From: Tindallia sp.
Lineage (GTDB): Bacteria > Bacillota > Clostridia > Peptostreptococcales > Tindalliaceae
Assembly (NCBI GenBank): GCA_007134225.1
Contig: SLLE01000004.1
Location: 1-40,142 of the forward strand
Direction: 5' to 3'
DNA: 40,142 nt
Shown here in pieces: positions 15,970-24,888 of the stretch (position 1 is its first letter; each line of letters starts with the position of its first letter). Made by a program: the position numbers and the translations under genes. The notes below the pieces were generated by a model. That model saw only the letters and a list, made by a program, of their open reading frames with translations. It was not told the origin of the DNA and made no database searches.

Positions 15970-16037
15970 AAGATGCCCTCCTCAATCTTACTTTCCATTA
16001 TAGACATGATTTAAACAAAAGAAAAGAACTCTTTTTA

Positions 16038-16096
16038 TTGACAGTCATCTAAGAAGCAGGTAAAATATACATTACTATTCCGACTGAATTAGTATA
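16038..16096 (+). promoter_or_regulatory. cysE promoter and downstream inverted repeat
   Basis: TTGACA (16038-16043) and TAAAAT (16061-16066) are 17 bases apart. Just downstream, TACTAT and ATAGTA flank an A/T-rich centre (about 16072-16098), so a repressor site over the start region is possible. I see no T-box or S-box leader. Confidence 0.6.
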
Positions 16097-16118
16097 GTAT
16101 ATCAAGGAGGGTAATCAA

Positions 16119-16655
16119 ATGTCATCGTATTTTGACGTTGTCAGAGAAAAAGATCCTGCAGCCCGTCACTGGTTGGATATCATTTTAAACTACCCAGGAC
16201 TTCATGCCATCTGTTTTCATCGTATTGCCAACGCATTATATCGCTCACGATTATTGCTGTTGTCAAGAATTGTTTCAAATCTGGGCCGATTCTTTACTGG
16301 AATAGAAATTCATCCTGGAGCAGTTATTGGAAAAAGACTTTTCATTGATCATGGAATGGGAATTGTGATAGGAGAGACAGCTGAAGTAGGCGACGATGTA
16401 ACGTTGTTTCATGGAGTCACTTTAGGTGGAACCGGCAAGGATAAGGGGAAAAGACACCCCACGGTGGGAAATAACGTAACGATTGGAGCGGGTGCTAAGA
16501 TTCTTGGTCCGATAACCCTTGGCCATCATTCAAAGGTGGGAGCTAACGCCGTGGTTGTGAAGGATGTTCCGGAAAAGTGCACGGCTGTAGGAATACCGGC
16601 AAGAATTATTCAACCTGAAAGCATTAATAATACAGGAAAAGAAGTGGCCTCCTAA
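16119..16655 (+). CDS. cysE: serine O-acetyltransferase
   Basis: A 178-residue left-handed beta-helix acetyltransferase that makes O-acetylserine from serine and acetyl-CoA, the committed step to cysteine. The pattern [15 protein letters not shown], the [12 protein letters not shown] turn with active-site His/Glu positions, HGVTLGG and the run of hexapeptide repeats from about residue 65 to 150 are diagnostic. It lacks most of the N-terminal helical domain of the 273-residue E. coli enzyme, which is usual for Gram-positive CysE. ATG 16119 follows CAAGGAGGG. No cysK is adjacent. Confidence 0.92.
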   Translation: MSSYFDVVREKDPAARHWLDIILNYPGLHAICFHRIANALYRSRLLLLSRIVSNLGRFFTGIEIHPGAVIGKRLFIDHGMGIVIGETAEVGDDVTLFHGVTLGGTGKDKGKRHPTVGNNVTIGAGAKILGPITLGHHSKVGANAVVVKDVPEKCTAVGIPARIIQPESINNTGKEVAS

Positions 16656-16718
16656 TCATTTGTCAATATGCTATAATGAAATCATCGGCAGCAGAAAACG
16701 ATGAAAGGGGATTGCGCC

Positions 16719-18023
16719 TTGAAACAGCAGATGATTCCATTGCCTTATGGAAAAGAGACAATCGAACTGTCTTTGCAGCAGCATTATATTTTAGATGTAT
16801 TGAAATCCGACAACGAAAAACGGGCAGAACCGTTTTTGAATGAAAGTGATATAGTTCGCAAAGCGCTGGAAGCGCCTATTGGAAGCCCAACACTAAAGAA
16901 AATGGTGAAGTCAGATGAAACAGTATGTATCATCATCTCAGATATAACTCGTGCCTGGCAGCGCATGCATGTCTTCTTGCCGGAATTAATCAGAGAACTT
17001 TCCGACGCCGGAATACCCGACCATCAAATCACCTTTGTCTGTGCCACCGGATCCCATCGAAATATAACCGATGAAGAAGCGAAAATACTGTTAGGAGAAG
17101 AGCTTTCTTCCCGATTTAGATTTTACAATCACGACTGCCATGATGCGGATAATTTGAAATACATGGGCACAACCAGTTTTGGCACCAAAGTCTTGGTTAA
17201 CCGTACTGTGATGGAGCATAATCATATCATTATTACAGGAGGTATCGTATTTCATGACCTGGCTGGCTGGGGTGGCGGTAAAAAATCCATCCTGCCCGGA
17301 ATCTGCGGTTATAAAACTATTATGGAAAATCATTCTTTATCTCTTGGAGATCGACCGGGAGACGGCATCCATGAATGCGTTCGGTGTGGAAGCGTTGAAG
17401 GGAACCGGTTAAATGCGGATATGGAGGAAGCCGCACAAATGGTCAACCCTTCCTTTATGCTAAACGTCATCGTTAACAGTGACGGTAGAATCGGTGCTGC
17501 AGTAGCGGGAAACTATCTGGAGGCTTTTGAAGAGGGTAAAAGACTGCTGGATCAAACGGATCGCGTCTCCATTGATGTATTGGCGGATATGGCAGTGGTT
17601 TCTGCTGGGGGTTACCCCAAGGATATCAATCTGTATCAGTCAACGAAAGCACTGAGCAGTGCCAAGGAAGCTGTCAAAAAAGGCAAGGTCATTTTGTTGC
17701 TTTGTCAGTGTCCAGAGGGCGTCGGTCATCCTGAAGTAAGAAATCTGTTAGAAGCCTTTGATACCCATGTGGAAAGAGAAGAAGAAATGCGCCGGGCTTT
17801 CACGGTTTCAAAATTTGCTGGATTTTTAGTTTCACAGATCGCTGAAGATTATCAGGTGTACTGTGTTACGGAACTGGAACCAATGCTATTGGAAAAATTA
17901 GGCATCAGGGTCTATCGGAATATGGAAGACGCGCTGGAAGCCATTGCAAAGGAACATGGGGACAATTTAACCACCTACGTGATTCCCTCGGGATCTAATT
18001 TGTTGCCAAGTTTGAATGGATGA
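16719..18023 (+). CDS. larA: LarA-family nickel-pincer racemase-like enzyme
   Basis: A 434-residue DUF2088/LarA enzyme. LarA binds the nickel-pincer nucleotide through a lysine and racemises lactate; relatives act on other 2-hydroxy acids. The N-terminal ATGSHR motif, the FHDLAGWGGGKKSILPG block (around residues 176-192) with the lysine where LarA attaches its cofactor, and the following ENH histidine are present. The start is chosen as TTG 16719, with AAAGGGG 9 bases before it; an in-frame ATG at 16701 overlaps that site. An extended -10 (TGCTATAAT, 16669-16677) precedes it. No larB, larC or larE is in the window, so the cofactor must come from elsewhere. Whether lactate is the substrate is not shown. 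Confidence 0.85.
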   Translation: MKQQMIPLPYGKETIELSLQQHYILDVLKSDNEKRAEPFLNESDIVRKALEAPIGSPTLKKMVKSDETVCIIISDITRAWQRMHVFLPELIRELSDAGIPDHQITFVCATGSHRNITDEEAKILLGEELSSRFRFYNHDCHDADNLKYMGTTSFGTKVLVNRTVMEHNHIIITGGIVFHDLAGWGGGKKSILPGICGYKTIMENHSLSLGDRPGDGIHECVRCGSVEGNRLNADMEEAAQMVNPSFMLNVIVNSDGRIGAAVAGNYLEAFEEGKRLLDQTDRVSIDVLADMAVVSAGGYPKDINLYQSTKALSSAKEAVKKGKVILLLCQCPEGVGHPEVRNLLEAFDTHVEREEEMRRAFTVSKFAGFLVSQIAEDYQVYCVTELEPMLLEKLGIRVYRNMEDALEAIAKEHGDNLTTYVIPSGSNLLPSLNG

Positions 18024-18030
18024 TAAATGT

Positions 18031-18070
18031 GATTGCATCTTTGCATTGCTGGGTGTATAATAATGCAATC
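18031..18070 (+). promoter_or_regulatory. promoter enclosed by a perfect inverted repeat
   Basis: TTGCAT (18033-18038) and TATAAT (18056-18061) are 17 bases apart. The 8-bp arms GATTGCAT (18031-18038) and ATGCAATC (18063-18070) frame the promoter. The left arm covers the -35 and the right arm lies just after the -10. This looks like an operator for a repressor that would occlude or loop the promoter. I do not recognise the consensus. Confidence 0.6.
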
Positions 18071-18109
18071 AAAGTAGTTTTTCAATAATGGTTAAGGGGG
18101 ACATGCAAA

Positions 18110-19003
18110 ATGAATTTTTTGAGTAAAAGCGTTAAATTAGGATTTTTGATGATACTTGTGTTGGCATTACTTTTATCAGCTTGTGGAGGCCAGGAGGAGC
18201 CTGCGCCGGAAGTTGAAGAACCGGCGGAAAATGATACGGTGGAAGAATCAACAGAGCCAGAAGAAGCGATTGGAGCAAAAATTCAGGAGATACAGGACGA
18301 AGGAAAAATTGTTCTAGGCACTGCAGCGGATTATCCACCATACGAGTTTATTGCAGAAGTTGACGGTGAACTTCAGGTAGTTGGATTCGACATTGATATT
18401 GCCAGAGAAATTGCAGATGATCTGGGAGTAGAATTGGAAATAAGAGACATGGACTTTGATGGCCTGCTGGCAGCGTTGGTTGCGGGTAACATTGATTTTA
18501 TCGTTGCCGGCATGGTTCCGACAGAAGAAAGAAAAGAAAGTGTTGATTTTTCAATTCCATATTATGCAGCCGAACAACGATTTTTGGTGCGTGCAGAAGA
18601 TGTGGACGAACTAAATTCGATTGAAGCCCTGGAAGGCAAGCGGATTGGAGCTCAAATGTCAACGGTTCAGGAAACCATTGCTGAAGAAATGATCGAAAAT
18701 CCGGCTGAAAGAAGGTATTTAAGCCGAATCAACGATTTGGTCATGGATTTAAAAAGCGGTCGAATTGATGGCATTGTTCTGGTAGGTCCGGTAGCTTCTG
18801 CCTATGCAACAGCAGACTCTGCTCTGGAACTGTCTGATATTAGCTTTGGACAAGAGGACGGCGTTGCCATTGCCGTAGCCAAAGGAAACGAAGATTTGGT
18901 GGCTTCCATCAATGAAACACTCCAGCGGCTGATGGATAATGACATGATCGACCAGTTTATTGCAGATGCAACCGAGTTGGCAGATGAACAGCAAGTTGAG
19001 TAA
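18110..19003 (+). CDS. amino-acid ABC transporter substrate-binding lipoprotein
   Basis: A 297-residue polar amino-acid binding protein (SBP_bac_3/PBPb type). The signal peptide ends LLSAC with C25 as lipid anchor, followed by a Glu/Pro-rich linker to about residue 60. The ligand domain begins with GTAADYPPYEF and contains GFDIDIAREIADDLG, DFDGLLAALVAGNIDFIVAGM and SIPYYAAEQ, which are the usual positions of this fold. It probably feeds the permease and ATPase directly downstream, encoded after a small terminator. ATG 18110 follows AAGGGGGAC. The amino acid bound cannot be read from sequence; the adjacent aminotransferase suggests it enters catabolism. Confidence 0.92.
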   Translation: MNFLSKSVKLGFLMILVLALLLSACGGQEEPAPEVEEPAENDTVEESTEPEEAIGAKIQEIQDEGKIVLGTAADYPPYEFIAEVDGELQVVGFDIDIAREIADDLGVELEIRDMDFDGLLAALVAGNIDFIVAGMVPTEERKESVDFSIPYYAAEQRFLVRAEDVDELNSIEALEGKRIGAQMSTVQETIAEEMIENPAERRYLSRINDLVMDLKSGRIDGIVLVGPVASAYATADSALELSDISFGQEDGVAIAVAKGNEDLVASINETLQRLMDNDMIDQFIADATELADEQQVE

Positions 19004-19025
19004 TCATATTTTGCAGTGATTTCCG

Positions 19026-19060
19026 AAAAGACGGCGCTGTCAGGCAGCCGTCTTTTCTTC
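19026..19060 (+). terminator. internal terminator between binding protein and permease
   Basis: AAAAGACGGC (19026-19035) pairs with GCCGTCTTTT (19047-19056), then CTTC. It would partly stop transcription after the binding-protein gene, giving more of it than of the permease and ATPase. Confidence 0.75.
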
Positions 19061-19088
19061 CGTCTAATCATATGAAGGAGGCTCTTAT

Positions 19089-19742
19089 ATGGATTTTAGC
19101 TTTGTTTTTCGATACCAGTCTCTGTATTTGATCGGAATTCGAAATACACTTTTACTGGCTTTGGCAGCGGTCATCTTTGGAAGCATCATCGGTGTCTTTT
19201 TGGCGTTGATGCGTTTATCCAACATTAAACCACTTAAATATTTGGCAGCTTCTTACATTGAGTTTGTAAGAGGAACACCTTTGCTGGTCCAGCTCTTTAT
19301 TATTTTTTACGGACTACCTGTGGTAACCGGAATGCGATTTCCGGATATCGTTGCCGGAGCTATGGCGCTATCTTTTAACAGCGCTGCCTATGTGGCAGAA
19401 ATCATTCGTGCAGGCATACAGTCTGTCGACAAAGGACAGATGGAAGCGGCCAGATCCCTTGGCATGCCCCATGGCATTTCTATGAGATATATTGTTATTC
19501 CACAAGCCTTTAAGAACATTCTGCCGGCCCTTGGAAACGAATTTATCGTCATTATAAAAGAATCTGCCATCGTATCAGTAATTGGGATTTATGATATTAT
19601 GCGCAGTGCCAATATTATCCGGGGTATTACGTATCGTCCCTTTGAACCATTGATTGTGGCGGCTTTCATTTACTTTATCATTACCTTCAGCCTATCGAAT
19701 TTGATGGGTGTTGTGGAGAGGAGAATGAGAGCCAGTGATTAA
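19089..19742 (+). CDS. amino-acid ABC transporter permease
   Basis: A 217-residue HisM/GlnP-type permease with about five transmembrane helices. Diagnostic segments are [10 protein letters not shown] near the N-terminus, [20 protein letters not shown], and the EAA loop E-A-A-R-S-L-G-M contacting the ATPase. The end ...[11 protein letters not shown] is typical. ATG 19089 follows GAAGGAGGC. The ATPase gene starts within its last codons (8-base overlap), so the two are coupled. A single permease gene suggests a homodimeric channel. Confidence 0.93.
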   Translation: MDFSFVFRYQSLYLIGIRNTLLLALAAVIFGSIIGVFLALMRLSNIKPLKYLAASYIEFVRGTPLLVQLFIIFYGLPVVTGMRFPDIVAGAMALSFNSAAYVAEIIRAGIQSVDKGQMEAARSLGMPHGISMRYIVIPQAFKNILPALGNEFIVIIKESAIVSVIGIYDIMRSANIIRGITYRPFEPLIVAAFIYFIITFSLSNLMGVVERRMRASD

Positions 19743-20469
19743 AATCAATAATCTTCATAAAAAATTCGGCGATCTTCATGTGTTAAAAGGCATTAATGAT
19801 GAAGTGAAACAGGGTGAAGTAGTGGTAGTGATAGGCCCCAGTGGTTCGGGGAAGAGCACTTTTTTAAGATGCCTGAATTTATTGGAGCAGCCAACAGAGG
19901 GTGAAATAATTTTCAATGGCGTATCTATTACGGATCCTCGAAATAATATTAACAAACAGCGTGAAAAAATGGGCATGGTATTTCAGCAGTTTAATCTGTT
20001 CCCGCATATGTCTGTCGTTGATAATATCATCCTGGCACCAATGGAAGTAAAGGGAATGAAAAAAGAAGAAGCAAAGGAAGTAGCCTTAAAACTATTGAAT
20101 CGCATCGGGTTGGCAGACAAAGAAAACGCATATCCCAACCAGTTGTCCGGAGGTCAGAAACAGCGGATTGCCATTGCAAGAGCCCTGGCCATGTCACCAC
20201 AGGTAATGCTTTTTGACGAACCTACCTCTTCTTTGGATCCGGAAATGGTTGGAGAGGTACTGGATGTGATCAAGGAACTGGCATCGGAAGGAATGACCAT
20301 GGTAGTGGTAACCCATGAAATGGGCTTTGCCAGGCAGGTAGGTTCACGTGTCCTCTTTATGGATGATGGTCTGATCGTTGAACAAAATACACCACAGGCC
20401 ATTTTTAACGAACCAAAACATCCCAGAACGAAAGACTTTTTAGGTAAAGTATTGCGATCCTTTGAATAA
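19735..20469 (+). CDS. amino-acid ABC transporter ATP-binding protein
   Basis: A 244-residue GlnQ/HisP-type ATPase. Walker [11 protein letters not shown]-loop [12 protein letters not shown], signature LSGGQKQR, Walker [13 protein letters not shown] and switch VTHEMGFAR are all intact. The start is GTG 19735, overlapping the permease stop by 8 bases, with GAGAGGAGAA upstream. It energises import of a polar amino acid with the two preceding gene products. It is followed 26 bp later by the aminotransferase gene. Confidence 0.95.
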   Translation: MIKINNLHKKFGDLHVLKGINDEVKQGEVVVVIGPSGSGKSTFLRCLNLLEQPTEGEIIFNGVSITDPRNNINKQREKMGMVFQQFNLFPHMSVVDNIILAPMEVKGMKKEEAKEVALKLLNRIGLADKENAYPNQLSGGQKQRIAIARALAMSPQVMLFDEPTSSLDPEMVGEVLDVIKELASEGMTMVVVTHEMGFARQVGSRVLFMDDGLIVEQNTPQAIFNEPKHPRTKDFLGKVLRSFE

Positions 20470-20494
20470 CTTTAAATAGGCAGGAGGCAACGGC

Positions 20495-21652
20495 ATGAAA
20501 CATCCATTTCTGGCAAAACGCTACTGGAACCAGGAGCCGACAGACTTAGCAAAAGTATTTCAACGAGCCTCAGGAACGCCAAATCTGATTGATCTAAGCC
20601 TGGGAGACCCGGACTTTACCACGGATTTTAGGATTTCTGAAGCAGCCCTTCAAGATACAAAAGCAGGCTGGACTCATTATACGGATTCACTGGGAATCCC
20701 GGAGCTTCGAGCAGCCATCGCCAGGGACTATCATCAGACACATGGACTGGATTATCAAATGAATGAACTGATGATTACCGTTGGCGCTTGTCATGGAACC
20801 TATTTGGCATTGGAAGCGATTTTGGATGAAGGGGACGAGGTGATTATTCCCTCCCCTCATTTCACGCCATACAACGGTCAGATCAAGCTGGCCGGTGGGG
20901 TGCCGGTGTTTTTACAGGTTTATGAAAAAGACGGATTTCAGGTATGCCCGGAGGCCATGGAAAAGAGATTGACAAATCGAACCAGAGCAATTTTGGTGAA
21001 CACACCTAATAACCCAACAGGGATCTGCTATGGTCGCAAAATTCTTGAGTCCATCGGCAACATTGCTGTGAAAAACAATTTAATCATTCTGGCGGACGAA
21101 GTATATGGGGCTTTTTCCTTCGGAGAGCCTTTTGTTCCGATGGCGTCTTTGCCGGGACTGCGGGACAGAACTATTACATTGGGAAGTTTTTCAAAAGAAT
21201 ATACCATGACGGGTTGGCGAATGGGCTATGTAGCGGCCATACCGGAAATCATTCAATGCATGAGAGACATTAATGAAGGAATCTGTTTTTCGGCACCTGC
21301 CGTTTCGCAGAGAGCTGCCCTGAAAGCCATCGAACTGAAAGACGAAATCCAGCCAAAATTGAAAGAAACCTATAAACGTCGAATGGATAAAGCCTATCAC
21401 TTGATTAATCAGATTCCCTTTTTATCAGTGACAGAGCCACAAGGTGCCTTTTACATGATGGTTAACTGCAAAAAAACCGGCAAAACCTCTGAAGCCGTTA
21501 TGCTGAAAATTTTGGAAGAAGCTGGCGTTCTGGTTCTTCCTGGAAATGCTTTTGGAGAAGCTGGGGAAGGATACCTTCGAATTGCCTGTACGGTTACGGA
21601 AACCGTTTTGGAAGAAGCTTTCCACCGAATCGGGAAAATAAAGTGGGAATAA
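20495..21652 (+). CDS. class I/II PLP aminotransferase
   Basis: A 385-residue fold-type I aminotransferase. NTPNNPTG (169-176), D201-E-V-Y204 and SFSKEYTMTGWRMGY with the PLP lysine K234 are the expected active-site positions; an arginine in YLRIACT should bind the substrate carboxylate. The closest named families are aspartate- and aromatic-type aminotransferases of Firmicutes; substrate specificity is not clear. ATG 20495 follows GGCAGGAGGC. It is probably cotranscribed with the amino-acid transporter and with the oxidoreductases downstream, which suggests that imported amino acid is deaminated. Confidence 0.92.
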   Translation: MKHPFLAKRYWNQEPTDLAKVFQRASGTPNLIDLSLGDPDFTTDFRISEAALQDTKAGWTHYTDSLGIPELRAAIARDYHQTHGLDYQMNELMITVGACHGTYLALEAILDEGDEVIIPSPHFTPYNGQIKLAGGVPVFLQVYEKDGFQVCPEAMEKRLTNRTRAILVNTPNNPTGICYGRKILESIGNIAVKNNLIILADEVYGAFSFGEPFVPMASLPGLRDRTITLGSFSKEYTMTGWRMGYVAAIPEIIQCMRDINEGICFSAPAVSQRAALKAIELKDEIQPKLKETYKRRMDKAYHLINQIPFLSVTEPQGAFYMMVNCKKTGKTSEAVMLKILEEAGVLVLPGNAFGEAGEGYLRIACTVTETVLEEAFHRIGKIKWE

Positions 21653-21700
21653 TTAAGGCGCACAGCATTTTGGTGAAGTCATGTAAGGCAGGTGAAGAAA

Positions 21701-22954
21701 ATGGACAGGAAAGAATCCATTGTTATCGTTGGCGGTGGCGCCTCTGGCATGGCTGCTGCAGTTGAGGCGGCCCGGTATGGGGCTCCTGTGCTGATCCTGG
21801 AAAAAGAAAAAAGAATTGGGAAAAAACTGCTGGCTACCGGAAACGGTCGATGCAACTTAACAAATATGGATCCGGATCAGCGTTATTACCATGGTCAGAA
21901 CAAAAATCGAATTGAATCTGTTCTCAAACAAGTTCCAATAGAAGAAATACTGGCCTTTTTTAAGGACCTGGGAATTACCCATAAAGTGGAAGAAGCCGGA
22001 AAAGTATACCCTTACTCGGATCAGGCTTCTTCTGTGCTGGATGTTCTGATGTATGAAATGGATCGATTGAATGTAAGGATTGAAACGGAAACCAAAGTGA
22101 TGTCCATTCAACAGAAAAAGAGTGGATTTCTCATCACAACCAATCATAGGAATCGAATCGAAGCAAAAAAAATTATTCTGGCCACTGGTGGCAAAGCCGG
22201 CAGTCCTTTTGGGGCAGACGACAGTGGATATGGATTAGCCAAGAACGTCGGCCATACAATCATCAAACCCTTTCCTGCCATTGTACAGATTAAATTGCAG
22301 GAAAAATGGCTAAAGGCCCTTAATGGCGTCAAATGGCAAGGGGAAGCAGCCTTTATTGCAGATGGAGAAGTCAAACGAAAGGAAAAAGGGGAAATCCTGT
22401 TTACGGAATACGGAATATCAGGTCCGCCAATTTTGCAACTGGGTCGGCTGGCCGGCGAAGAAGGAATCAATAAGAAAGTTGCTATTGCACTTTTCCCGGA
22501 TTGGACAAAAGAAGCCATCCAGGCAGAAATCTATACCCGGCTCAGAAACTGTCCGGTAAAACCGATGGACCTTGCATTGACCGGTTTATTGCATAAAAAA
22601 ATGATCCCTGTTTTGCTTAAGTCTGCAGGTGTAGAAAAAATCGCGCGACCCTCTTCTGAAATGACGGAAATGCAGATCAATCATCTAATTCAACTTCTCT
22701 GCAACTGGGAAATGAACGTGTCCGGAACGCTTTCCTGGCAACACGCACAAGTGACGGCAGGAGGTATTGACACAAATGAGCTTTGCTCGTCAAGCATGGA
22801 GTCTTCAATGGCTCCTGGACTCTACCTGGTTGGTGAAATAATGGATGCGGATGGAGACTGTGGCGGTTATAACCTACACTGGGCCTGGTGTACGGGACTA
22901 ATTGCCGGAAAACATGCAGCAGCATCCTTATCGATGGAAAAGAGGCAGTTTTAA
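21701..22954 (+). CDS. HI0933/BaiN-type flavoprotein
   Basis: A 417-residue FAD/NAD(P)-binding protein of the HI0933 (YhiN/BaiN) family. The N-terminal dinucleotide fold is IVIVGGGASGMAAAVEAA. GNGRCNLTN and the ATGGKAG segment follow, and the C-terminal FAD-binding block is VGEIMDADGDCGGYNLHWA. All are family hallmarks. ATG 21701 is preferred because AGGTGA precedes it at suitable spacing; GTG 21692 falls inside that site. Family members are poorly characterised. BaiN acts in bile-acid dehydroxylation, but that role should not be transferred here. It abuts the next flavoprotein gene with no gap. Confidence 0.88.
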   Translation: MDRKESIVIVGGGASGMAAAVEAARYGAPVLILEKEKRIGKKLLATGNGRCNLTNMDPDQRYYHGQNKNRIESVLKQVPIEEILAFFKDLGITHKVEEAGKVYPYSDQASSVLDVLMYEMDRLNVRIETETKVMSIQQKKSGFLITTNHRNRIEAKKIILATGGKAGSPFGADDSGYGLAKNVGHTIIKPFPAIVQIKLQEKWLKALNGVKWQGEAAFIADGEVKRKEKGEILFTEYGISGPPILQLGRLAGEEGINKKVAIALFPDWTKEAIQAEIYTRLRNCPVKPMDLALTGLLHKKMIPVLLKSAGVEKIARPSSEMTEMQINHLIQLLCNWEMNVSGTLSWQHAQVTAGGIDTNELCSSSMESSMAPGLYLVGEIMDADGDCGGYNLHWAWCTGLIAGKHAAASLSMEKRQF

Positions 22955-24571
22955 ATGATACGAATCCATGAATTGAAAATATCAGCAGATCAGCAACAGA
23001 ACCTTGAAGAAGCAATTATAAAAACGCTTAGAATTTCTGCTAAGGACTTGTTGGAATATCAAGTATACAAGCGCTCCGTCGATGCCAGAAAAAAGCATCA
23101 GATCATGTTGGTATACATTGTTGATGTTAGCGTTAGGAACGAAAATGAAGTTCTAGTGCGCAACAAGAATAAAAAGGTCATAAAAAAACCTGAAGAACCG
23201 GTATTTACAGTAATAACAGGGAACCGACCGTTAGACTGCTCTCCGGTAATCATAGGCACAGGCCCGGCCGGTCTGTTTTGTGGGTTGCTGCTGGCAGAAA
23301 AGGGGTATCGCCCGATATTGCTGGAAAGAGGCTATCCGGTGGAAAAACGCGTAAAAGATGTTTATCAATTCTGGAACGATGGAAGTCTAAATCCGGAATC
23401 CAATGTTCAGTTTGGAGAAGGTGGTGCCGGCACTTTTTCTGATGGAAAACTGACAACACGAATCAACGATCCAAGATGCCGCTATATACTGAAAAGAATG
23501 AATGCTCATGGTGCGCCGAAGGAAATCCTATATGACAGTAAACCTCACATTGGAACAGATAAGCTTCGGCAGTTGGTAGTGAACATTAGAGAGTCCATTA
23601 ATCAGATGGGTGGAAGTGTCCTCTATGGACATTGCGTTCGTGGGCTTCAAATTGAAAATGACCAAATCTGTGGAATTGAGATCGACGGAAAAGATTCCAT
23701 TGAAACCTCGGTGGTCGTGGCGGCAATGGGTCACAGCGCGAGGGATTTATTTCAGTCTTTTGATGATTGTGGAGTTCCGATGGTATCCAAGGCATTTTCG
23801 ATTGGCATGCGCATTGAACATCCTCAGGATTGGATTAATCAGATCCAGTATGGGAGAAGAAAAAGCCTTTCATCGCTGGGTGCGGCAGATTATCGACTGT
23901 CATGGCACCATCCAAGGGGAAGGGGTGCATACACCTTTTGCATGTGTCCTGGAGGGATGGTGGTAGCCTCCACATCGGAGCCTGGTATGGTTGTAACCAA
24001 TGGAATGAGTGCTTATGGACGGAGGGGAAGGAATGCCAACAGTGCATTGCTGGTGTCGGTTACTCCTGAAGATTTTGAGGAAGAAGGTCCGTTAGCTGGC
24101 ATTGCGTTTCAGCGGAAATGGGAGAGAAAGGCATTTGTTTTGGGTGGAGAAAACTATTGCGCTCCTGCTCAGCGATTAGAAGATTATATTGGACAGAGAC
24201 CTTCAACACACCTGGGAGAAGTAGTGCCAACCTACCGGCCAGGAGTGACACCGGCAGACCTGTCGAACAGCCTTCCTTCTTATGCCAACGAAGTGCTGCG
24301 CGAAGCACTGATTCAATGGAATAAGAAAATGAAAGGATTTGCACTTGAGGATGCGATCTTGACCGGGGTGGAAACCAGGAGTTCTTCACCGGTTAGAATC
24401 ATGCGGAATGAACAATTGGAAAGCGATATCAGTGGTCTTTATCCGGCAGGTGAAGGCTGCGGCTATGCCGGAGGTATTATGTCTGCAGCACTTGATGGGA
24501 TTCGAGTTGCTGAAGCCATAATGGAAAAATACTGCGCAGGGAGGTGGAGAGATGGAAATTATTATGTCTGA
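22955..24571 (+). CDS. COG2509-type FAD-dependent dehydrogenase
   Basis: A 538-residue flavoprotein. A small N-terminal domain of about 95 residues precedes the dinucleotide-binding motif IGTGPAGLFCGLLLAE. Then come NVQFGEGGAGTFSDGKL and, near the end, PAGEGCGYAGGIMSAALDGI, matching the uncharacterised FAD-dependent dehydrogenase group COG2509. No substrate is known. ATG 22955 follows AAAAGAGGCAG at the very end of the preceding gene. Its last 20 bases overlap the start of the CC/Se selenoprotein gene, indicating coupled translation and possibly a shared redox role. Confidence 0.88.
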   Translation: MIRIHELKISADQQQNLEEAIIKTLRISAKDLLEYQVYKRSVDARKKHQIMLVYIVDVSVRNENEVLVRNKNKKVIKKPEEPVFTVITGNRPLDCSPVIIGTGPAGLFCGLLLAEKGYRPILLERGYPVEKRVKDVYQFWNDGSLNPESNVQFGEGGAGTFSDGKLTTRINDPRCRYILKRMNAHGAPKEILYDSKPHIGTDKLRQLVVNIRESINQMGGSVLYGHCVRGLQIENDQICGIEIDGKDSIETSVVVAAMGHSARDLFQSFDDCGVPMVSKAFSIGMRIEHPQDWINQIQYGRRKSLSSLGAADYRLSWHHPRGRGAYTFCMCPGGMVVASTSEPGMVVTNGMSAYGRRGRNANSALLVSVTPEDFEEEGPLAGIAFQRKWERKAFVLGGENYCAPAQRLEDYIGQRPSTHLGEVVPTYRPGVTPADLSNSLPSYANEVLREALIQWNKKMKGFALEDAILTGVETRSSSPVRIMRNEQLESDISGLYPAGEGCGYAGGIMSAALDGIRVAEAIMEKYCAGRWRDGNYYV

Positions 24572-24842
24572 GAAACTGAAGCACTATCTCAAGAAAAAAA
24601 ATATCCGGAACTTGACCGTGGAGCAAGTGGAAATTAAACGCTGCTGACTTGGTCCAAATCTTCCTTCGGTGAAGGAAGGAGAACCCAAATCACCAGAGAG
24701 CTATACGGTTGTTGAAACGGATCATATCTACGTATACATTGATAAAATGATTGTTTTTAAACGAGAAACCATCAACATGGATCTTCGGAAATTCTTTTTG
24801 ACTCATGAGATTACCATCGATGGAGTGGATATAACTTACTAA
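24552..24842 (+). CDS. CC/Se motif selenoprotein, in-frame TGA read as Sec
   Basis: A 96-codon gene interrupted by TGA at codon 32 (24645-24647). Reading TGA as selenocysteine gives IKRC-U-LGPNLPSVKEG, where Cys-Sec replaces the Cys-Cys of the small CC/Se family I remember from Clostridia. The frame continues to TAA 24840-24842 with well-behaved coding sequence (SYTVVETDHIYVYIDK, then TINMDLRKFF). A bacterial SECIS-like hairpin follows the TGA directly. ATG 24552 is preceded by GGGAGGTGG and overlaps the COG2509 gene by 20 bases. A conventional ORF caller would split or miss it. Role unknown; a redox or metal-binding function with the preceding flavoproteins is inference. selA, selB, selC and selD are not in this window. 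Confidence 0.85.
24648..24688 (+). promoter_or_regulatory. bacterial SECIS-like element
   Basis: Immediately after the TGA, CTTCCTTC (24660-24667) and GAAGGAAG (24671-24678) form a perfect 8-bp stem with loop GGT. Lower pairs TTGG (24649-24652) with CCAA (24685-24688) extend it. The apical G/U lies 20-22 nt after the UGA, within the range known for SelB-binding bSECIS hairpins. Confidence 0.8.
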
Positions 24843-24880
24843 AAAAGGACTTCTCCCCGGCTGGGGAGAAGTCCTTTTCA
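24843..24880. terminator. bidirectional terminator after the selenoprotein gene
   Basis: AAAAGGACTTCTCCCC (24843-24858) pairs perfectly with GGGGAGAAGTCCTTTT (24863-24878) around GGCT. A/T tracts flank it on both sides; it also serves the convergent prolyl isomerase gene. Confidence 0.9.
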
Positions 24881-24888
24881 AATCGCAT

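Noticed and set aside
15970-16118. T-box or S-box riboswitch before cysE
   Set aside because: The leader after the predicted start is only about 45 bases and shows no T-box motif or terminator pair.
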